From an uncultured Pelagibacteraceae bacterium (GTDB taxonomy: Bacteria; Pseudomonadota; Alphaproteobacteria; Pelagibacterales; Pelagibacteraceae): a stretch of DNA of 64,000 nt. How positions within the stretch are numbered: position 1 is the first letter of the stretch; each line of letters opens with the position of its first letter. Location of the stretch: contig CACNTN010000001.1 of assembly GCA_902623395.1 (NCBI GenBank), forward strand, positions 62,001 to 126,000. Reading direction: 5' to 3'. The notes beneath the pieces are model-generated. The model was given only the letters and a program-made list of their open reading frames with translations, searched no databases and was not told where the DNA came from. Shown here in pieces: positions 1-10,583 of the stretch. Both the position numbers and the translations under genes were made by a program.

Positions 1-1488
<1,488 letters not shown>

Positions 1489-1539
1489 GAGTTTTTATAC
1501 AGTTTTTAGACAATTTCACAATTTCAATTAATGCGACAA

Positions 1540-2253
1540 TTAATGAAAGTTATTGATAAAATTCACTAATGAAATAGCGCTTATTACAGCAGTATCTGAC
1601 CTTAAAATGTTTCTAGAAATTGAAAATGGCACAACGTTAGGGTTTCCACGAATAAGTTCTATTTCTGAGGGTGAAAAATCCCCTTCTGGACCTATAAGAA
1701 CGGATAAAGATTTAGCTTCACTTAAAACTTCTTTTTTTAAGTTATCTTTAGAATTTACATCAGCAAATAATAATTTTGTAGTTCCATCTAAATTATTTAA
1801 AAAATCTTTAAGCTTTTTTACTCGGGAAATTTCTGGTGGAATTAATTGATTGGATTGTTCTGTAGCTTCAATGACTATTTTTTTTGCTCTTTCAAAATTT
1901 AATTCTTTAACCTCTGTTCTTTCAGATACAATCGGTGTGATTTTAGTAACACCAAGCTCTGTGGCTTTTTGTAAAATGGTGTCCATTGGACTTTTCTTTA
2001 CTAAGCAAATTGCTAATTCAATATTTGAATTTTTAGAAGGTTCTTTTAATTTATTTAAAAATTTTACTTCTACTCTATCTCTATCTAAAAAGACTATCTC
2101 GCTAAGCCATTCTCCATCTTTATTAAAAAAATTTATATTAGAACCCCTTTTCATTCTCATTACATTTACAACATAATGTGTGTGCTCTTTTGATAATAGG
2201 CTTGTAGTATTTTCTATTATATTTTCTGGGTGAAATAATCTAATATTGCTCAT
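1540..2253 (-). CDS. rsmE: 16S rRNA (uracil1498-N3)-methyltransferase
   Basis: RsmE-family SPOUT methyltransferase that methylates U1498 of 16S rRNA in the decoding region. N-terminal PUA-like part: IRLFHPENI and HYVVNVMRMKRG. C-terminal SPOUT part: KATELGVTKITPIVSERTE, EQSNQLIPPEI, VLIGPEGDFSPSEIELI and ISRNILRSDTAVISAISL, the last two forming the knotted SAM-binding region. The frame also offers a TTG at 2262, but I chose the ATG at 2253, which gives 237 residues beginning MSNIRLFHP. Only 17 bases separate this start from the start of the divergent haloacid dehalogenase gene, so the two genes must share or overlap promoter elements. Confidence 0.93.
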   Translation of the reverse strand: MSNIRLFHPENIIENTTSLLSKEHTHYVVNVMRMKRGSNINFFNKDGEWLSEIVFLDRDRVEVKFLNKLKEPSKNSNIELAICLVKKSPMDTILQKATELGVTKITPIVSERTEVKELNFERAKKIVIEATEQSNQLIPPEISRVKKLKDFLNNLDGTTKLLFADVNSKDNLKKEVLSEAKSLSVLIGPEGDFSPSEIELIRGNPNVVPFSISRNILRSDTAVISAISLVNFINNFH

Positions 2254-2270
2254 TAAGATCAATTTAAGTT

Positions 2271-2933
2271 ATGAAAAATATTAAAGCAATAATTTTTGAT
2301 GCATATGGTACTCTTTTTGATGTCAATTCAGCTGCAGAAAAATGTAAAGGTAAAATCGGTAGCAAGTGGGAAAGTTTTGCTAATTATTGGAGAACTACAC
2401 AACTAGAATATACTTGGCTTAGAAGTTTAATGGATAGACATAAAGATTTTTGGCAAGTGACGGAAGACAGCTTAGATAAATCAATGAAATATTTTGATAT
2501 AGATAGTTCAATGAGAAATGAATTGTTAGACCTTTACAAAGTACTTTCACCTTTTAAAGAAGTTCCTGAAGTTTTGAAAATTTTAAAAGAAAAGAATTAT
2601 AAATTATGTATTCTGTCAAACGGAACAACTGCTCTTCTCAATGAATTAATTGAAAGCAATAATTTAAAAAATATTTTTGATGACGTTTTTTCAATTGAAG
2701 AAGTAGGAATTTATAAGCCGAGCTCGAAGGTTTATGACATGCCAATTAAAAAATATAATATACAAAAAAATCAAGTTGTATTTTTAAGTGCTAATACTTG
2801 GGATGTGTCTGGTGGTGGAAATTATGGTTATAACTCCATTTGGGTGAATAGGAATAGTAATATTTTTGATAACCTTGATTATAAACCCAGCGACGAAATT
2901 AAAAATTTGAAACAACTTTTAGATATTGTATAA
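2271..2933 (+). CDS. haloacid dehalogenase, type II (HAD superfamily)
   Basis: 220-residue HAD hydrolase most like (S)-2-haloacid dehalogenases, which replace the halogen of short 2-haloacids with hydroxyl. HAD motif I is FDAYGTLFDV (the nucleophile is Asp10), motif II is LSNG near residue 115, the Lys of motif III lies in GIYKPSSKVY, and motif IV is FLSANTWDVSGGGNYGY. The S/N-A-N-x-WD pattern followed by IWVNRN is typical of the dehalogenase branch, not of phosphatases. The natural substrate cannot be read from sequence and could be another small organic acid. It is divergent from rsmE and is followed by the CDGSH and pirin genes on the same strand. Confidence 0.85.
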   Translation: MKNIKAIIFDAYGTLFDVNSAAEKCKGKIGSKWESFANYWRTTQLEYTWLRSLMDRHKDFWQVTEDSLDKSMKYFDIDSSMRNELLDLYKVLSPFKEVPEVLKILKEKNYKLCILSNGTTALLNELIESNNLKNIFDDVFSIEEVGIYKPSSKVYDMPIKKYNIQKNQVVFLSANTWDVSGGGNYGYNSIWVNRNSNIFDNLDYKPSDEIKNLKQLLDIV

Positions 2934-2960
2934 GCAAGTTAAAAATTAGGAAAAAATTAT

Positions 2961-3200
2961 ATGAATAAAGGAAAAAGAGCTGGGGACACTCCGATTGGAA
3001 TAAATGTCTTAGAAGGTAAATCTTATTACTGGTGCACATGCGGTTTAAGTGCGAAACAGCCTTTTTGTGATGGTTCACACAAGGATACAATTTTTAAACC
3101 TTTACCATATAAGGCTGATCAATCTAAAAAAGTTTTTTTCTGCACATGCAAACTTACAAACGATCCACCAATGTGTGATGGATCACATAATGCTAAATAG
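2961..3200 (+). CDS. dual CDGSH iron-sulfur domain protein
   Basis: Small 79-residue protein with two CDGSH-type iron-sulfur motifs in tandem: CTCGLSAKQPFCDGSH and CTCKLTNDPPMCDGSH. Each matches the C-x-C-x(9)-C-D-G-S-H pattern whose three cysteines and one histidine hold a labile 2Fe-2S cluster. No signal peptide or membrane helix is visible, so it is probably cytoplasmic. It lies between a dehalogenase and a pirin gene, with only 5 bases to the latter, suggesting co-transcription in a redox-related set. The exact role of bacterial CDGSH proteins is not established; redox sensing or cluster transfer are possibilities by family analogy. Confidence 0.9.
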   Translation: MNKGKRAGDTPIGINVLEGKSYYWCTCGLSAKQPFCDGSHKDTIFKPLPYKADQSKKVFFCTCKLTNDPPMCDGSHNAK

Positions 3201-3205
3201 TTTTT

Positions 3206-4048
3206 ATGAAAAATATTGAAGTTAAAAAAATTATAAAAGCTTTAAACGCATCAGATGGCGCTGGTGTAAAATTAAAAAGAAGTATTGGCACGCCTGAAGC
3301 AGATTATATTGATCCTTTCTTAATGCTTGATGAGTTTGGTTCAGAAAATAAAGAAGATTATATTGCAGGTTTTCCTCCTCACCCTCACAGAGGAATAGAG
3401 ACAGTTACTTATATGTTAAATGGAGAATTTGAACATCAAGATAGTACAGGAGCTAAAGGCATCATGGCATCTGGTGATGTGCAATGGATGAAAACTGGAA
3501 GAGGAATTATTCATTCAGAGATGCCCGCCATGAAAGAAGGAAAACTTTTAGGTTTTCAATTATGGATCAACATGCCAGCTAAACTTAAGAAGAATAAACC
3601 TGAGTATCTTTATATAAAAGGTAAAGAGCTTGGAACTCATAAAGATAGTGAAAAAGAAGTCAAAGTTATTGCTGGAAAATATAAAAATGCAGAGGGACCT
3701 GAAAAAAAGCACAATGTTGAACCAATTTATTTTCACGTAATATTAAAAGAAGATAAGGAATTTGGTTGTGATGTACCTAAAGGTCACAACAGTTTTATTT
3801 ATTTGCTCAAAGGTGAGCTAAAAATAGGCAATATAAATCATAGTAAAACATCTGACTCAAATTTAATTTTACTTGAAAGAGGTGATAAACTTGCTGTTAA
3901 GGCCCAAAAAAAATCTGAATTTTTATTTATTGCAGGTAAACCTATAGGTGAGCCTATTGCACGAGGTGGACCGTTTGTTATGAATACAAAAGCTGAAATA
4001 CTCGAAGCCATTAAGGATTATAATAACGGAACATTTGCTAAATATTAA
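3206..4048 (+). CDS. pirin family protein
   Basis: 280-residue pirin-like bicupin. The N-terminal cupin shows the metal-binding set FPPHPHRGIETVTYML, GEFEHQDSTG and GRGIIHSEMP, which supply the His/His/His/Glu iron ligands in pirins. The second cupin begins near residue 170 and lacks an obvious metal site, as usual for the family. Bacterial pirins have been reported as quercetinase-like enzymes or as regulators of central carbon enzymes; nothing here decides between these. It sits between the CDGSH protein and a quinone oxidoreductase on the same strand, which supports a redox-stress setting. Confidence 0.92.
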   Translation: MKNIEVKKIIKALNASDGAGVKLKRSIGTPEADYIDPFLMLDEFGSENKEDYIAGFPPHPHRGIETVTYMLNGEFEHQDSTGAKGIMASGDVQWMKTGRGIIHSEMPAMKEGKLLGFQLWINMPAKLKKNKPEYLYIKGKELGTHKDSEKEVKVIAGKYKNAEGPEKKHNVEPIYFHVILKEDKEFGCDVPKGHNSFIYLLKGELKIGNINHSKTSDSNLILLERGDKLAVKAQKKSEFLFIAGKPIGEPIARGGPFVMNTKAEILEAIKDYNNGTFAKY

Positions 4049-4069
4049 AAGTTCAAGTACGTATCTCTA

Positions 4070-5044
4070 ATGCCGAAATCAATAATGATAAAAAAACATG
4101 GTGGGCCTGAAGTTTTAGAACTTCAGGATGTTAAGATTGGCAACCCTGGTCCAGATGAAATTAAAGTAATAAACCACGCAATTGGTTTAAATTACATTGA
4201 TACGTATCATAGATCTGGATTGTATCCTCTTAAACTGCCGAGTGGAATTGGTTTAGAGGCTGCGGGTAAGGTGGAAGAGGTTGGATCAAATGTTAAAGAA
4301 TTTAATATAGGAGATAATGTAGCCTATGCTTCTTTACCATTAGGTGCATATTCTCAACAAAGAATTATCCCTTCTAAGATAGCTGTTAAAGTACCTGAAG
4401 GTATATCTCATAAACAAGCAGCAACCTTAATGACAAAGGGTTTAACAACAAATTATTTAATTTGTAAAACATACAAACTTAAAGCTGGAGAAACAGTTTT
4501 GTTTCATGCGGCTGCTGGAGGAGTTGGTCAGATATTTGCACAATGGGCTAATAGTATTGGAGCGAAGGTTATTGGTACAGTTGGCTCAGACGAAAAAATT
4601 AAAGTTGCAGAGGAGAATGGTTATTCTCATGTAATCAACTATACAAAAGATGATTTTGCAAAAAAAGTAATGGAGATTACTAATAACGAGGGAGTTCCAG
4701 CAGTCTTTGATGGGGTCGGAAAAAATACATTTAAAGGATCACTAGAAAGTCTAAAAATAAGAGGAATGTTGGTAAGCTTTGGAAATGCTTCAGGACCTTT
4801 GGATCCAGTGAATGTACCAAAGGATATTCAACCAAAAGGTCTTTATTTAACCAGACCTTCAATTGGTCAATATTTTAGAAATAGAAAAGAACTTCAAGCT
4901 GGTGCAGATGCTGTTTTTGAAAAAGTAAAATTCGGAAAGATAAAAATTAAAATTTCAAAAGAATATAGTTTAATAGACGCAAAAAAAGCTCATGAAGATT
5001 TAGAAGCAAGGAAACTTACCGGTCCAGCTATTTTAGTTCCATAA
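4070..5044 (+). CDS. qor: NADPH:quinone oxidoreductase (zinc-independent MDR family)
   Basis: 324-residue medium-chain dehydrogenase/reductase of the quinone oxidoreductase type. It contains the N-terminal GroES-like domain (GLNYIDTYHRSGLYPLKLP, GLEAAGKVEEVG) and a Rossmann domain with the nucleotide-binding signature FHAAAGGVGQIFAQWA. The catalytic zinc ligands of alcohol dehydrogenases are absent, as expected. It probably reduces quinones or other small electrophiles with NADPH in the cytoplasm. The stop is followed immediately by the DUF1289 gene, and both follow the pirin gene within 21 bases, so the group is likely an operon. Confidence 0.92.
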   Translation: MPKSIMIKKHGGPEVLELQDVKIGNPGPDEIKVINHAIGLNYIDTYHRSGLYPLKLPSGIGLEAAGKVEEVGSNVKEFNIGDNVAYASLPLGAYSQQRIIPSKIAVKVPEGISHKQAATLMTKGLTTNYLICKTYKLKAGETVLFHAAAGGVGQIFAQWANSIGAKVIGTVGSDEKIKVAEENGYSHVINYTKDDFAKKVMEITNNEGVPAVFDGVGKNTFKGSLESLKIRGMLVSFGNASGPLDPVNVPKDIQPKGLYLTRPSIGQYFRNRKELQAGADAVFEKVKFGKIKIKISKEYSLIDAKKAHEDLEARKLTGPAILVP

Positions 5045-5308
5045 ATGGAAAAAAAAATAGTATCACCTTGTATCAGTATTTGTAAAACAGATCCAGTTAC
5101 AGGATATTGTTATGGTTGCGCAAGAACTAATTATGAAAAAAAGAAATGGAAAGATGAAAATACTTTAATCGAGTGGAAAGAGGATAATTTAAAAATAATT
5201 ATAACTAGAATGCGAGGATGGCAACTAGAAACTTTTAAAGAGTCTTATGACCATAAAAAAAATAAAGGGATTTCTTTGTTTAAAAAAAAACTATTAGAAA
5301 ATAAGTAA
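5045..5308 (+). CDS. DUF1289 cysteine-rich protein
   Basis: 87-residue protein whose N-terminal half is the DUF1289 motif: SPCISICKTDPVTGYCYGCARTNYE followed by a conserved W. The four cysteines suggest a small metal or iron-sulfur site. The C-terminal half is basic. Function is unknown in the family. It begins on the base after the qor stop codon, which argues for translational coupling. Its stop lies two bases from the stop of the convergent DUF2721 gene, so there is no separate terminator between them. Confidence 0.85.
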   Translation: MEKKIVSPCISICKTDPVTGYCYGCARTNYEKKKWKDENTLIEWKEDNLKIIITRMRGWQLETFKESYDHKKNKGISLFKKKLLENK

Positions 5309-5310
5309 GG

Positions 5311-5721
5311 TCATAAATCATTTTTCATCGAATCCATATCACTTAGATGGTATTTTAAAGCCTGATTTGAAAGTCTAATTTCTTGTAAAAATAAAAAAAT
5401 TGAAATAATCATGCAAATACAGCAAGATGCGAAAACTAATCTCGCGACCTGTAAACTTCCAAGATATAGTAATAAAACAGTAGTCATATTAAATAAAAAA
5501 CCAAATGCAGCAAAGCCCATTGTGTATTTTAAAAGATTAGTTCTATTGTTTAATACATGAAGTTGATTTTCTAATTGAGGTGGAGTTTTTTTTTCTATTG
5601 TTAATTGATCATGTAATTTTCTTATAAGTCCACTTAATGTATGGAATCTGTTACTATACATTGTCATCATTAAGGGAATTGCCGGAAACATTAATGCAGC
5701 TACTGTGTAATCTATATCCAT
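5311..5721 (-). CDS. DUF2721 family membrane protein
   Basis: 136-residue integral membrane protein matching the DUF2721 pattern: an N-terminal segment with ALMFPAIPLMMTMYSNRF, a short polar part with IRKLHDQL, then two hydrophobic helices at roughly residues 65-87 and 92-113. The family is common in Proteobacteria and has no assigned function. It is convergent with the DUF1289 gene and divergent from ubiA (53 bases apart), so it probably has its own promoter in that gap. Confidence 0.8.
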   Translation of the reverse strand: MDIDYTVAALMFPAIPLMMTMYSNRFHTLSGLIRKLHDQLTIEKKTPPQLENQLHVLNNRTNLLKYTMGFAAFGFLFNMTTVLLLYLGSLQVARLVFASCCICMIISIFLFLQEIRLSNQALKYHLSDMDSMKNDL

Positions 5722-5774
5722 ATCGAATCAAATTGATTATGAAGTTAGTGTTTGATATTTACAAGTAATATTTA

Positions 5775-6635
5775 ATGCAACACTTTAAAATATTCATAGA
5801 ATTAACTCGATTAAACAAGCCAATTGGGTTTATGCTTTTATTTTGGCCTTGTTCTTGGGGTTTGGCTTTTGCATATAGTATTAATCAAAACTTAGTTTTA
5901 TTTTTATACCATTTAATTTTATTTTTTTTAGGTTCTGTATTAATGAGAAGTGCAGGGTGTATTTTTAATGACATTGTAGATAAAGATTTCGATAAAAAAG
6001 TAAAAAGGACAAAAACTCGGCCAATTCCTGCTGGCAAAATCTCAGTTAGAAAATCGCTAATTTATGTTTTAATACTTTGTTTTGTTGCTTTTGTAATACT
6101 TATTCAATTTAATTTGTTAACTATAATCCTTGGTGCTAGTTCTATGATATTAGCCTTTTCTTATCCTTTCATGAAAAGAATCACATATTGGCCTCAGTTA
6201 TTTTTGGGAATAACCTTTAATTGGGGGATTGTAATGGCTTGGGCCTCAATTAATAATGACATTTCATCAGAAATAATATTCTTGTATGTATCAGCCATAT
6301 TTTGGACATTGGGTTATGACACGATTTATGGAGCTCAAGATATGTCTGATGATGAAATAATTGGAATTAAATCCACTGCAATTAAATTTAAAAATGATAT
6401 TGGATTATTCGTATCTTTTTCTTATTTGATCTCGGTTCTTTTAATGCTTTATTTGTTTAGAAATTATTATGGAATAAATATTTTTACCTTTTTTTTAACA
6501 ATGTTTATCTTAACTCTTATATATCAATTGGTGAAGCTTAAAGATCAGAATCCCATGTATTACCTAAAGTTGTTTAAGTTTAATAATCTTTCTGGATTGC
6601 TAATGTTTGTAGGTATTTTTTCAATCAGCTTATAA
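5775..6635 (+). CDS. ubiA: 4-hydroxybenzoate polyprenyltransferase
   Basis: 286-residue UbiA prenyltransferase that attaches the isoprenoid tail to 4-hydroxybenzoate in ubiquinone synthesis, in the inner membrane. Both Asp-rich motifs that bind the Mg-diphosphate are visible: NDIVDKDFDKKVKRTKTRP near residue 69 and YDTIYGAQDMSDDEIIGIKS near residue 180. About eight or nine hydrophobic helices fill the rest. Its stop is one base before the msbA-type gene, and the next four genes follow with gaps or overlaps of a few bases, so ubiA probably heads a membrane-lipid operon. Confidence 0.95.
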   Translation: MQHFKIFIELTRLNKPIGFMLLFWPCSWGLAFAYSINQNLVLFLYHLILFFLGSVLMRSAGCIFNDIVDKDFDKKVKRTKTRPIPAGKISVRKSLIYVLILCFVAFVILIQFNLLTIILGASSMILAFSYPFMKRITYWPQLFLGITFNWGIVMAWASINNDISSEIIFLYVSAIFWTLGYDTIYGAQDMSDDEIIGIKSTAIKFKNDIGLFVSFSYLISVLLMLYLFRNYYGINIFTFFLTMFILTLIYQLVKLKDQNPMYYLKLFKFNNLSGLLMFVGIFSISL

Positions 6636-6636
6636 T

Positions 6637-8379
6637 ATGAAATTTGATGAACTCAAAATAATATTAAAGAGACTTTATAGAGAATATGTAAGAAAACATA
6701 TTAACAAGATCTTAATTGCACTTATATTATCATTAATTGTTGCCGCAAGTACATCTGGTATAGCCTGGTTATTAGACCCAGCTGTTAAGAAAATATTTAT
6801 TGAACAAAATAAAGTATTTGCTTGGTCAATACCTCTATTAATAATTATAGCATTCTCAAGTAAAGGTTTGTCTTTATATTTTGCAAGAATAAATATAATT
6901 AGAGTTGGTGAAGAGGTAGCGGGTGCTCTCCAAAAGAAAGTAGCAAATAATATTCTGACATCCGATATTCAAACATTAGATAATAGACATTCTGGAAAAT
7001 ATATTTCTAATGTTATGTATGATACTCATCACGTTCAAAACCTTGTCAGTACTGGCGTTTTAAATCTAATGAAGGATACTTTTTCTGTTATTGCACTTGT
7101 GTCTCTTATGTTTTATCAAAATTGGAAATTAGCGTTGTTTGCAATTTTAATGATGCCACTAGCAGGAGGTCTTGCAAAATCTTTAGGTAAAAGAATAGGT
7201 AAAGCTACCTCTAAAGCCGGAATATCTTCGGGTAATTTAGCTTCCTTTTTAACTGAAATATTTAAGGGGTCAAAAATGATCAGAATCTATCAGAAGGAAG
7301 AGGAAGAGAATAAAAAAGCAAGCCGTGTCATAGATGATTTGGTTGAAAAAAATATAAAGATAGGAAGTGTTATGATTAGAGCTACTCCTATCATGGAAGC
7401 TTTAACTGGATTTATGATAGCAGGTTTTATAGTTTTCTCTGGAAAACTTATTTCATCGGGGGAATTGGGGGTAAATAATTTTTTTTCTTTCTTGGCAGCA
7501 ATGATGCTTGCATATCAACCTATAAGATCTCTAGCTACAATTAACATGGCTGCTTATCAAGGAGCTGCTGCATTTAAAAGGATAAGCGATATAATAGATA
7601 AAGATATTAAGATAAAAGAATTACCTCATGCACCAAAATTAATACTTAAAAATTCAGACATTAAGTTCAACAAAGTAGAATTCAAATATGAAACAACTGA
7701 AGAACAAGCGGTCAAAGAAATTACCTTTAATATTAAAGGAAATACTATGGCTGCTTTTGTTGGACATAGCGGTGCTGGTAAAAGCACTATAATTAACTTA
7801 CTTCCAAGATTTTATGATCCTCAGGAAGGTTCGATAGAAATCGATAATCAAAATATAAAGAATATTTCTCTAAGTTCACTTAGAGAAAATTTATCTTTAG
7901 TCAGTCAAGACGTTATTCTTTTTGACGATACTATAAAAAATAATATTTCTTATGCAAAACCAAATGCTTCAGATGAAGAAATTATTCAAGCTTGCAAATA
8001 TGCAGCATCAGATGAATTTATTAAAAAATTGCCAATAGGCTATGATACAATGATTGGAGAAAACGGAGTACGGTTGTCGGGGGGTCAAAAACAAAGAATT
8101 TCAATAGCTAGAGCAATCTTAAAAGAGTCTCCAATAATATTATTAGATGAAGCTACTTCCTCGTTAGACGCTGAGTCTGAAGAAATTGTACAAAATGCAA
8201 TTCACAACCTTACTAAAAATAAAACTACTTTAGTTATTGCTCATAGACTTTCTACTATTCATAATGCGGATAAAATATTTGTAATGAAAAATGGAAGAGT
8301 TATTAATTCAGGTAATCATAAATTTTTAATAGATAATTGTGAAGAATATAAATCTCTATATAAAAAACAATTAAAATAA
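6637..8379 (+). CDS. msbA: lipid A export ABC transporter, permease/ATPase
   Basis: 580-residue half-transporter with an N-terminal six-helix exporter domain (about residues 20-310) and a C-terminal nucleotide-binding domain. Walker A is GHSGAGKSTI, the Q-loop is LSLVSQDVILF, the signature is LSGGQKQR and Walker B is IILLDEATSSLD, with switch His in IAHRLST. The size and the position between ubiA and waaA-lpxK indicate MsbA, the flippase that moves lipid A-core to the periplasmic face. Multidrug transport by a homologue cannot be excluded from the protein alone, but the neighbouring genes favour lipid A. Confidence 0.9.
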   Translation: MKFDELKIILKRLYREYVRKHINKILIALILSLIVAASTSGIAWLLDPAVKKIFIEQNKVFAWSIPLLIIIAFSSKGLSLYFARINIIRVGEEVAGALQKKVANNILTSDIQTLDNRHSGKYISNVMYDTHHVQNLVSTGVLNLMKDTFSVIALVSLMFYQNWKLALFAILMMPLAGGLAKSLGKRIGKATSKAGISSGNLASFLTEIFKGSKMIRIYQKEEEENKKASRVIDDLVEKNIKIGSVMIRATPIMEALTGFMIAGFIVFSGKLISSGELGVNNFFSFLAAMMLAYQPIRSLATINMAAYQGAAAFKRISDIIDKDIKIKELPHAPKLILKNSDIKFNKVEFKYETTEEQAVKEITFNIKGNTMAAFVGHSGAGKSTIINLLPRFYDPQEGSIEIDNQNIKNISLSSLRENLSLVSQDVILFDDTIKNNISYAKPNASDEEIIQACKYAASDEFIKKLPIGYDTMIGENGVRLSGGQKQRISIARAILKESPIILLDEATSSLDAESEEIVQNAIHNLTKNKTTLVIAHRLSTIHNADKIFVMKNGRVINSGNHKFLIDNCEEYKSLYKKQLK

Positions 8380-8380
8380 A

Positions 8381-9670
8381 ATGATTCTCGCTTATAGAGT
8401 TTTCACAACACTACTCTATCCTTTCTTATTCCTATTTGTATTTTGGAGAAAGATAACCAAGAAAGAAGATCAGAACAGATATAAAGAAAAAGTTTTAATT
8501 TCTCATTTTAAAGTAAATAAAAAGTTAGATTCAAAACTGATTTGGTTTCATGCTGCCAGTATAGGAGAATTTAAAAGCATAATGCCAATTGTTAATCACT
8601 TAAATATCAATAATAATAATTTACAATTTTTGATCACTACATCAACTCTTAGCTCTGGTAAATTGGCAACCTTAGAATTAAAAAAATTTAATAATATGGA
8701 ACATAGATATCTACCTTATGATATAAATTTTTTAATTAGTAAATTTATGTATTTATGGAGACCAAATAAAATATTTCTTGTCGACTCTGAAATTTGGCCA
8801 AATTTACTTCTAAATGCTAAAAAATATAAAATTCCAATCGCGTTAATTAATGCAAGATTAACTTCTAAATCATTTAAAAATTGGATGATATTTCCAAATG
8901 TTGCAAAAAAAATATTTAACATATTTAACGTATGTATCTGTTCTAATACTCAAACTAAAAATTTTTTGAAAAAACTTAATTTAAAAAATATATATTTTAA
9001 GGGGAATATTAAATTAATTGAAAAAATTGATTATCAGGGAATTAAAGATATAAATGAAAATATATTATCGAAAAAAATATTTTGGTTTGCAGCAAGTACG
9101 CATAAAGAGGAAGATAATTTTTGTTTAAAAACTCACATTAAACTTAAGGAAAAATTTAAAGATATTATTACAATTATAGCACCTAGACATATAGATAGAG
9201 CTAAAGATATTAAGATATTATCTGAAAATTTAAACCTCAAAAGTCAAATATTAAACAAAGATGAGGCTATAATAGAAAATAAAGAAATAATAATTATAAA
9301 TTATTTTGGTGCATTAAAAAATTATTTTAAATATGCAAAAAGTGTTTTTATTGGAAAATCAATTGATAATAAATTTAAAGATAATGGAGGACAGAATCCT
9401 ATTGAAGCAGCAAAACTTGACTGTAAAATTTATCATGGGCCATATGTAAGTAATTTTGAAGAAACGTATAGTGCTTTTCAAAATCTAAAAATTGCAACAA
9501 AAGTAAACAATTTTGAAGATTTAAGTAATCATCTATCATTTGACTTGCAGTCTTCGCACGAGAAAGACCCAAAAATTTCAGTGTTATTAAAAAATTTAGA
9601 ACAAAAAACTTTTGCTGATACAATGGAAATTGTAGAAAATTTTATAAATAATGATGTTTACAAAACCTAA
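8381..9670 (+). CDS. waaA: 3-deoxy-D-manno-octulosonic acid transferase
   Basis: 429-residue KDO transferase that adds KDO residues to lipid IVA at the cytoplasmic face of the inner membrane. An N-terminal hydrophobic anchor (about residues 1-22) precedes the GT-B fold. Family landmarks include WFHAASIGEFKSIMPI, the stretch VDSEIWPNLL and the late GGQNPIEAAKL segment. It begins one base after the msbA stop and its last 20 bases overlap lpxK. The number of KDO residues added cannot be told from sequence. Confidence 0.94.
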   Translation: MILAYRVFTTLLYPFLFLFVFWRKITKKEDQNRYKEKVLISHFKVNKKLDSKLIWFHAASIGEFKSIMPIVNHLNINNNNLQFLITTSTLSSGKLATLELKKFNNMEHRYLPYDINFLISKFMYLWRPNKIFLVDSEIWPNLLLNAKKYKIPIALINARLTSKSFKNWMIFPNVAKKIFNIFNVCICSNTQTKNFLKKLNLKNIYFKGNIKLIEKIDYQGIKDINENILSKKIFWFAASTHKEEDNFCLKTHIKLKEKFKDIITIIAPRHIDRAKDIKILSENLNLKSQILNKDEAIIENKEIIIINYFGALKNYFKYAKSVFIGKSIDNKFKDNGGQNPIEAAKLDCKIYHGPYVSNFEETYSAFQNLKIATKVNNFEDLSNHLSFDLQSSHEKDPKISVLLKNLEQKTFADTMEIVENFINNDVYKT

Positions 9671-10583
9671 ATTCTGGGACCAAAAAGTCGGCTTTTCTGC
9701 AATCATTCTGTTTCCCTTTTCATTGCTTTATCTTTTAGTTATATTTTTAAAAAAAAAAATTACTAGTGTTAAAAAATTAGAGATACCCATTATTTGTGTA
9801 GGAAATATTTATATTGGTGGAACAGGTAAAACCCCGGTCTCTATTTTTTTAGCTAATGAAATAAAAAAATTAAAAAAAAATCCAGTTATAATTAGAAAAT
9901 ACTATAAAAACCATCATGATGAATATGAACTTATAAAGAATAATACAGAAGACTTGATTTTAAATCGTAATAGACTCCATGGTTTACAAAAGGCTGAAAA
10001 ATTAAATTATGATATTGCAATTCTTGATGATGGTCTTCAAGATTACAAAATTAAAAAAAACTTCAATATCGCCTGCTTCAATGAAAACCAGCTGGCCGGT
10101 AATGGATTATTATTACCTTCTGGGCCTCTAAGAGAGAGCTTGAGCGCCTTAAAGAATATTGATGTGATTATTATTAATGGTGAAAAAAATGAAGTTTTTG
10201 AAGAAAAGCTTTTAAGTTTTAATAAAAATTTAGATATATACTACTCATCTTATAAACCTATTAATATACAAGAATTTAAAGGGAAAAAATTATTAGCTTT
10301 AGCTGGTATAGGAAATCCAGAAAATTTTTTTCAATTATTAAAAAAAAATGATCTTATAATTGAAAAAAAGTTTATTTTTCCTGATCATTATAATTTTTCA
10401 ATTAATGAAATAAAAAAAATTGTTAATATTGCTGAAAATGAAAATTATCAAATAATAATGACCGAAAAAGATTACTTTAAAATTAAACATTTTAATTTAA
10501 ATAAAATAAATTACCTTAAGATTTCACTAAAATTGAATAATCAAGAGAGACTTATTAATAGAATAAAAAAATTATATGCTTAA
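9651..10583 (+). CDS. lpxK: tetraacyldisaccharide 4'-kinase
   Basis: 310-residue LpxK, the inner-membrane-associated kinase that phosphorylates the 4' position of lipid A disaccharide to give lipid IVA. The Walker A region reads VGNIYIGGTGKTPVSIFLA, and the family motifs LDDGLQDYKI and LLLPSGPLRES follow. Two ATGs stand next to each other at the start (9651 and 9654), both inside waaA. The end overlaps the following acyltransferase by 8 bases. Runs of A and Lys codons are very dense, in keeping with local base composition. Confidence 0.95.
   Translation: MMFTKPKFWDQKVGFSAIILFPFSLLYLLVIFLKKKITSVKKLEIPIICVGNIYIGGTGKTPVSIFLANEIKKLKKNPVIIRKYYKNHHDEYELIKNNTEDLILNRNRLHGLQKAEKLNYDIAILDDGLQDYKIKKNFNIACFNENQLAGNGLLLPSGPLRESLSALKNIDVIIINGEKNEVFEEKLLSFNKNLDIYYSSYKPINIQEFKGKKLLALAGIGNPENFFQLLKKNDLIIEKKFIFPDHYNFSINEIKKIVNIAENENYQIIMTEKDYFKIKHFNLNKINYLKISLKLNNQERLINRIKKLYA

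Noticed and set aside
1553..2176. Plus-strand reading frames opposite rsmE
   Set aside because: Shadows of the minus-strand gene; no homology pattern or start context of their own.
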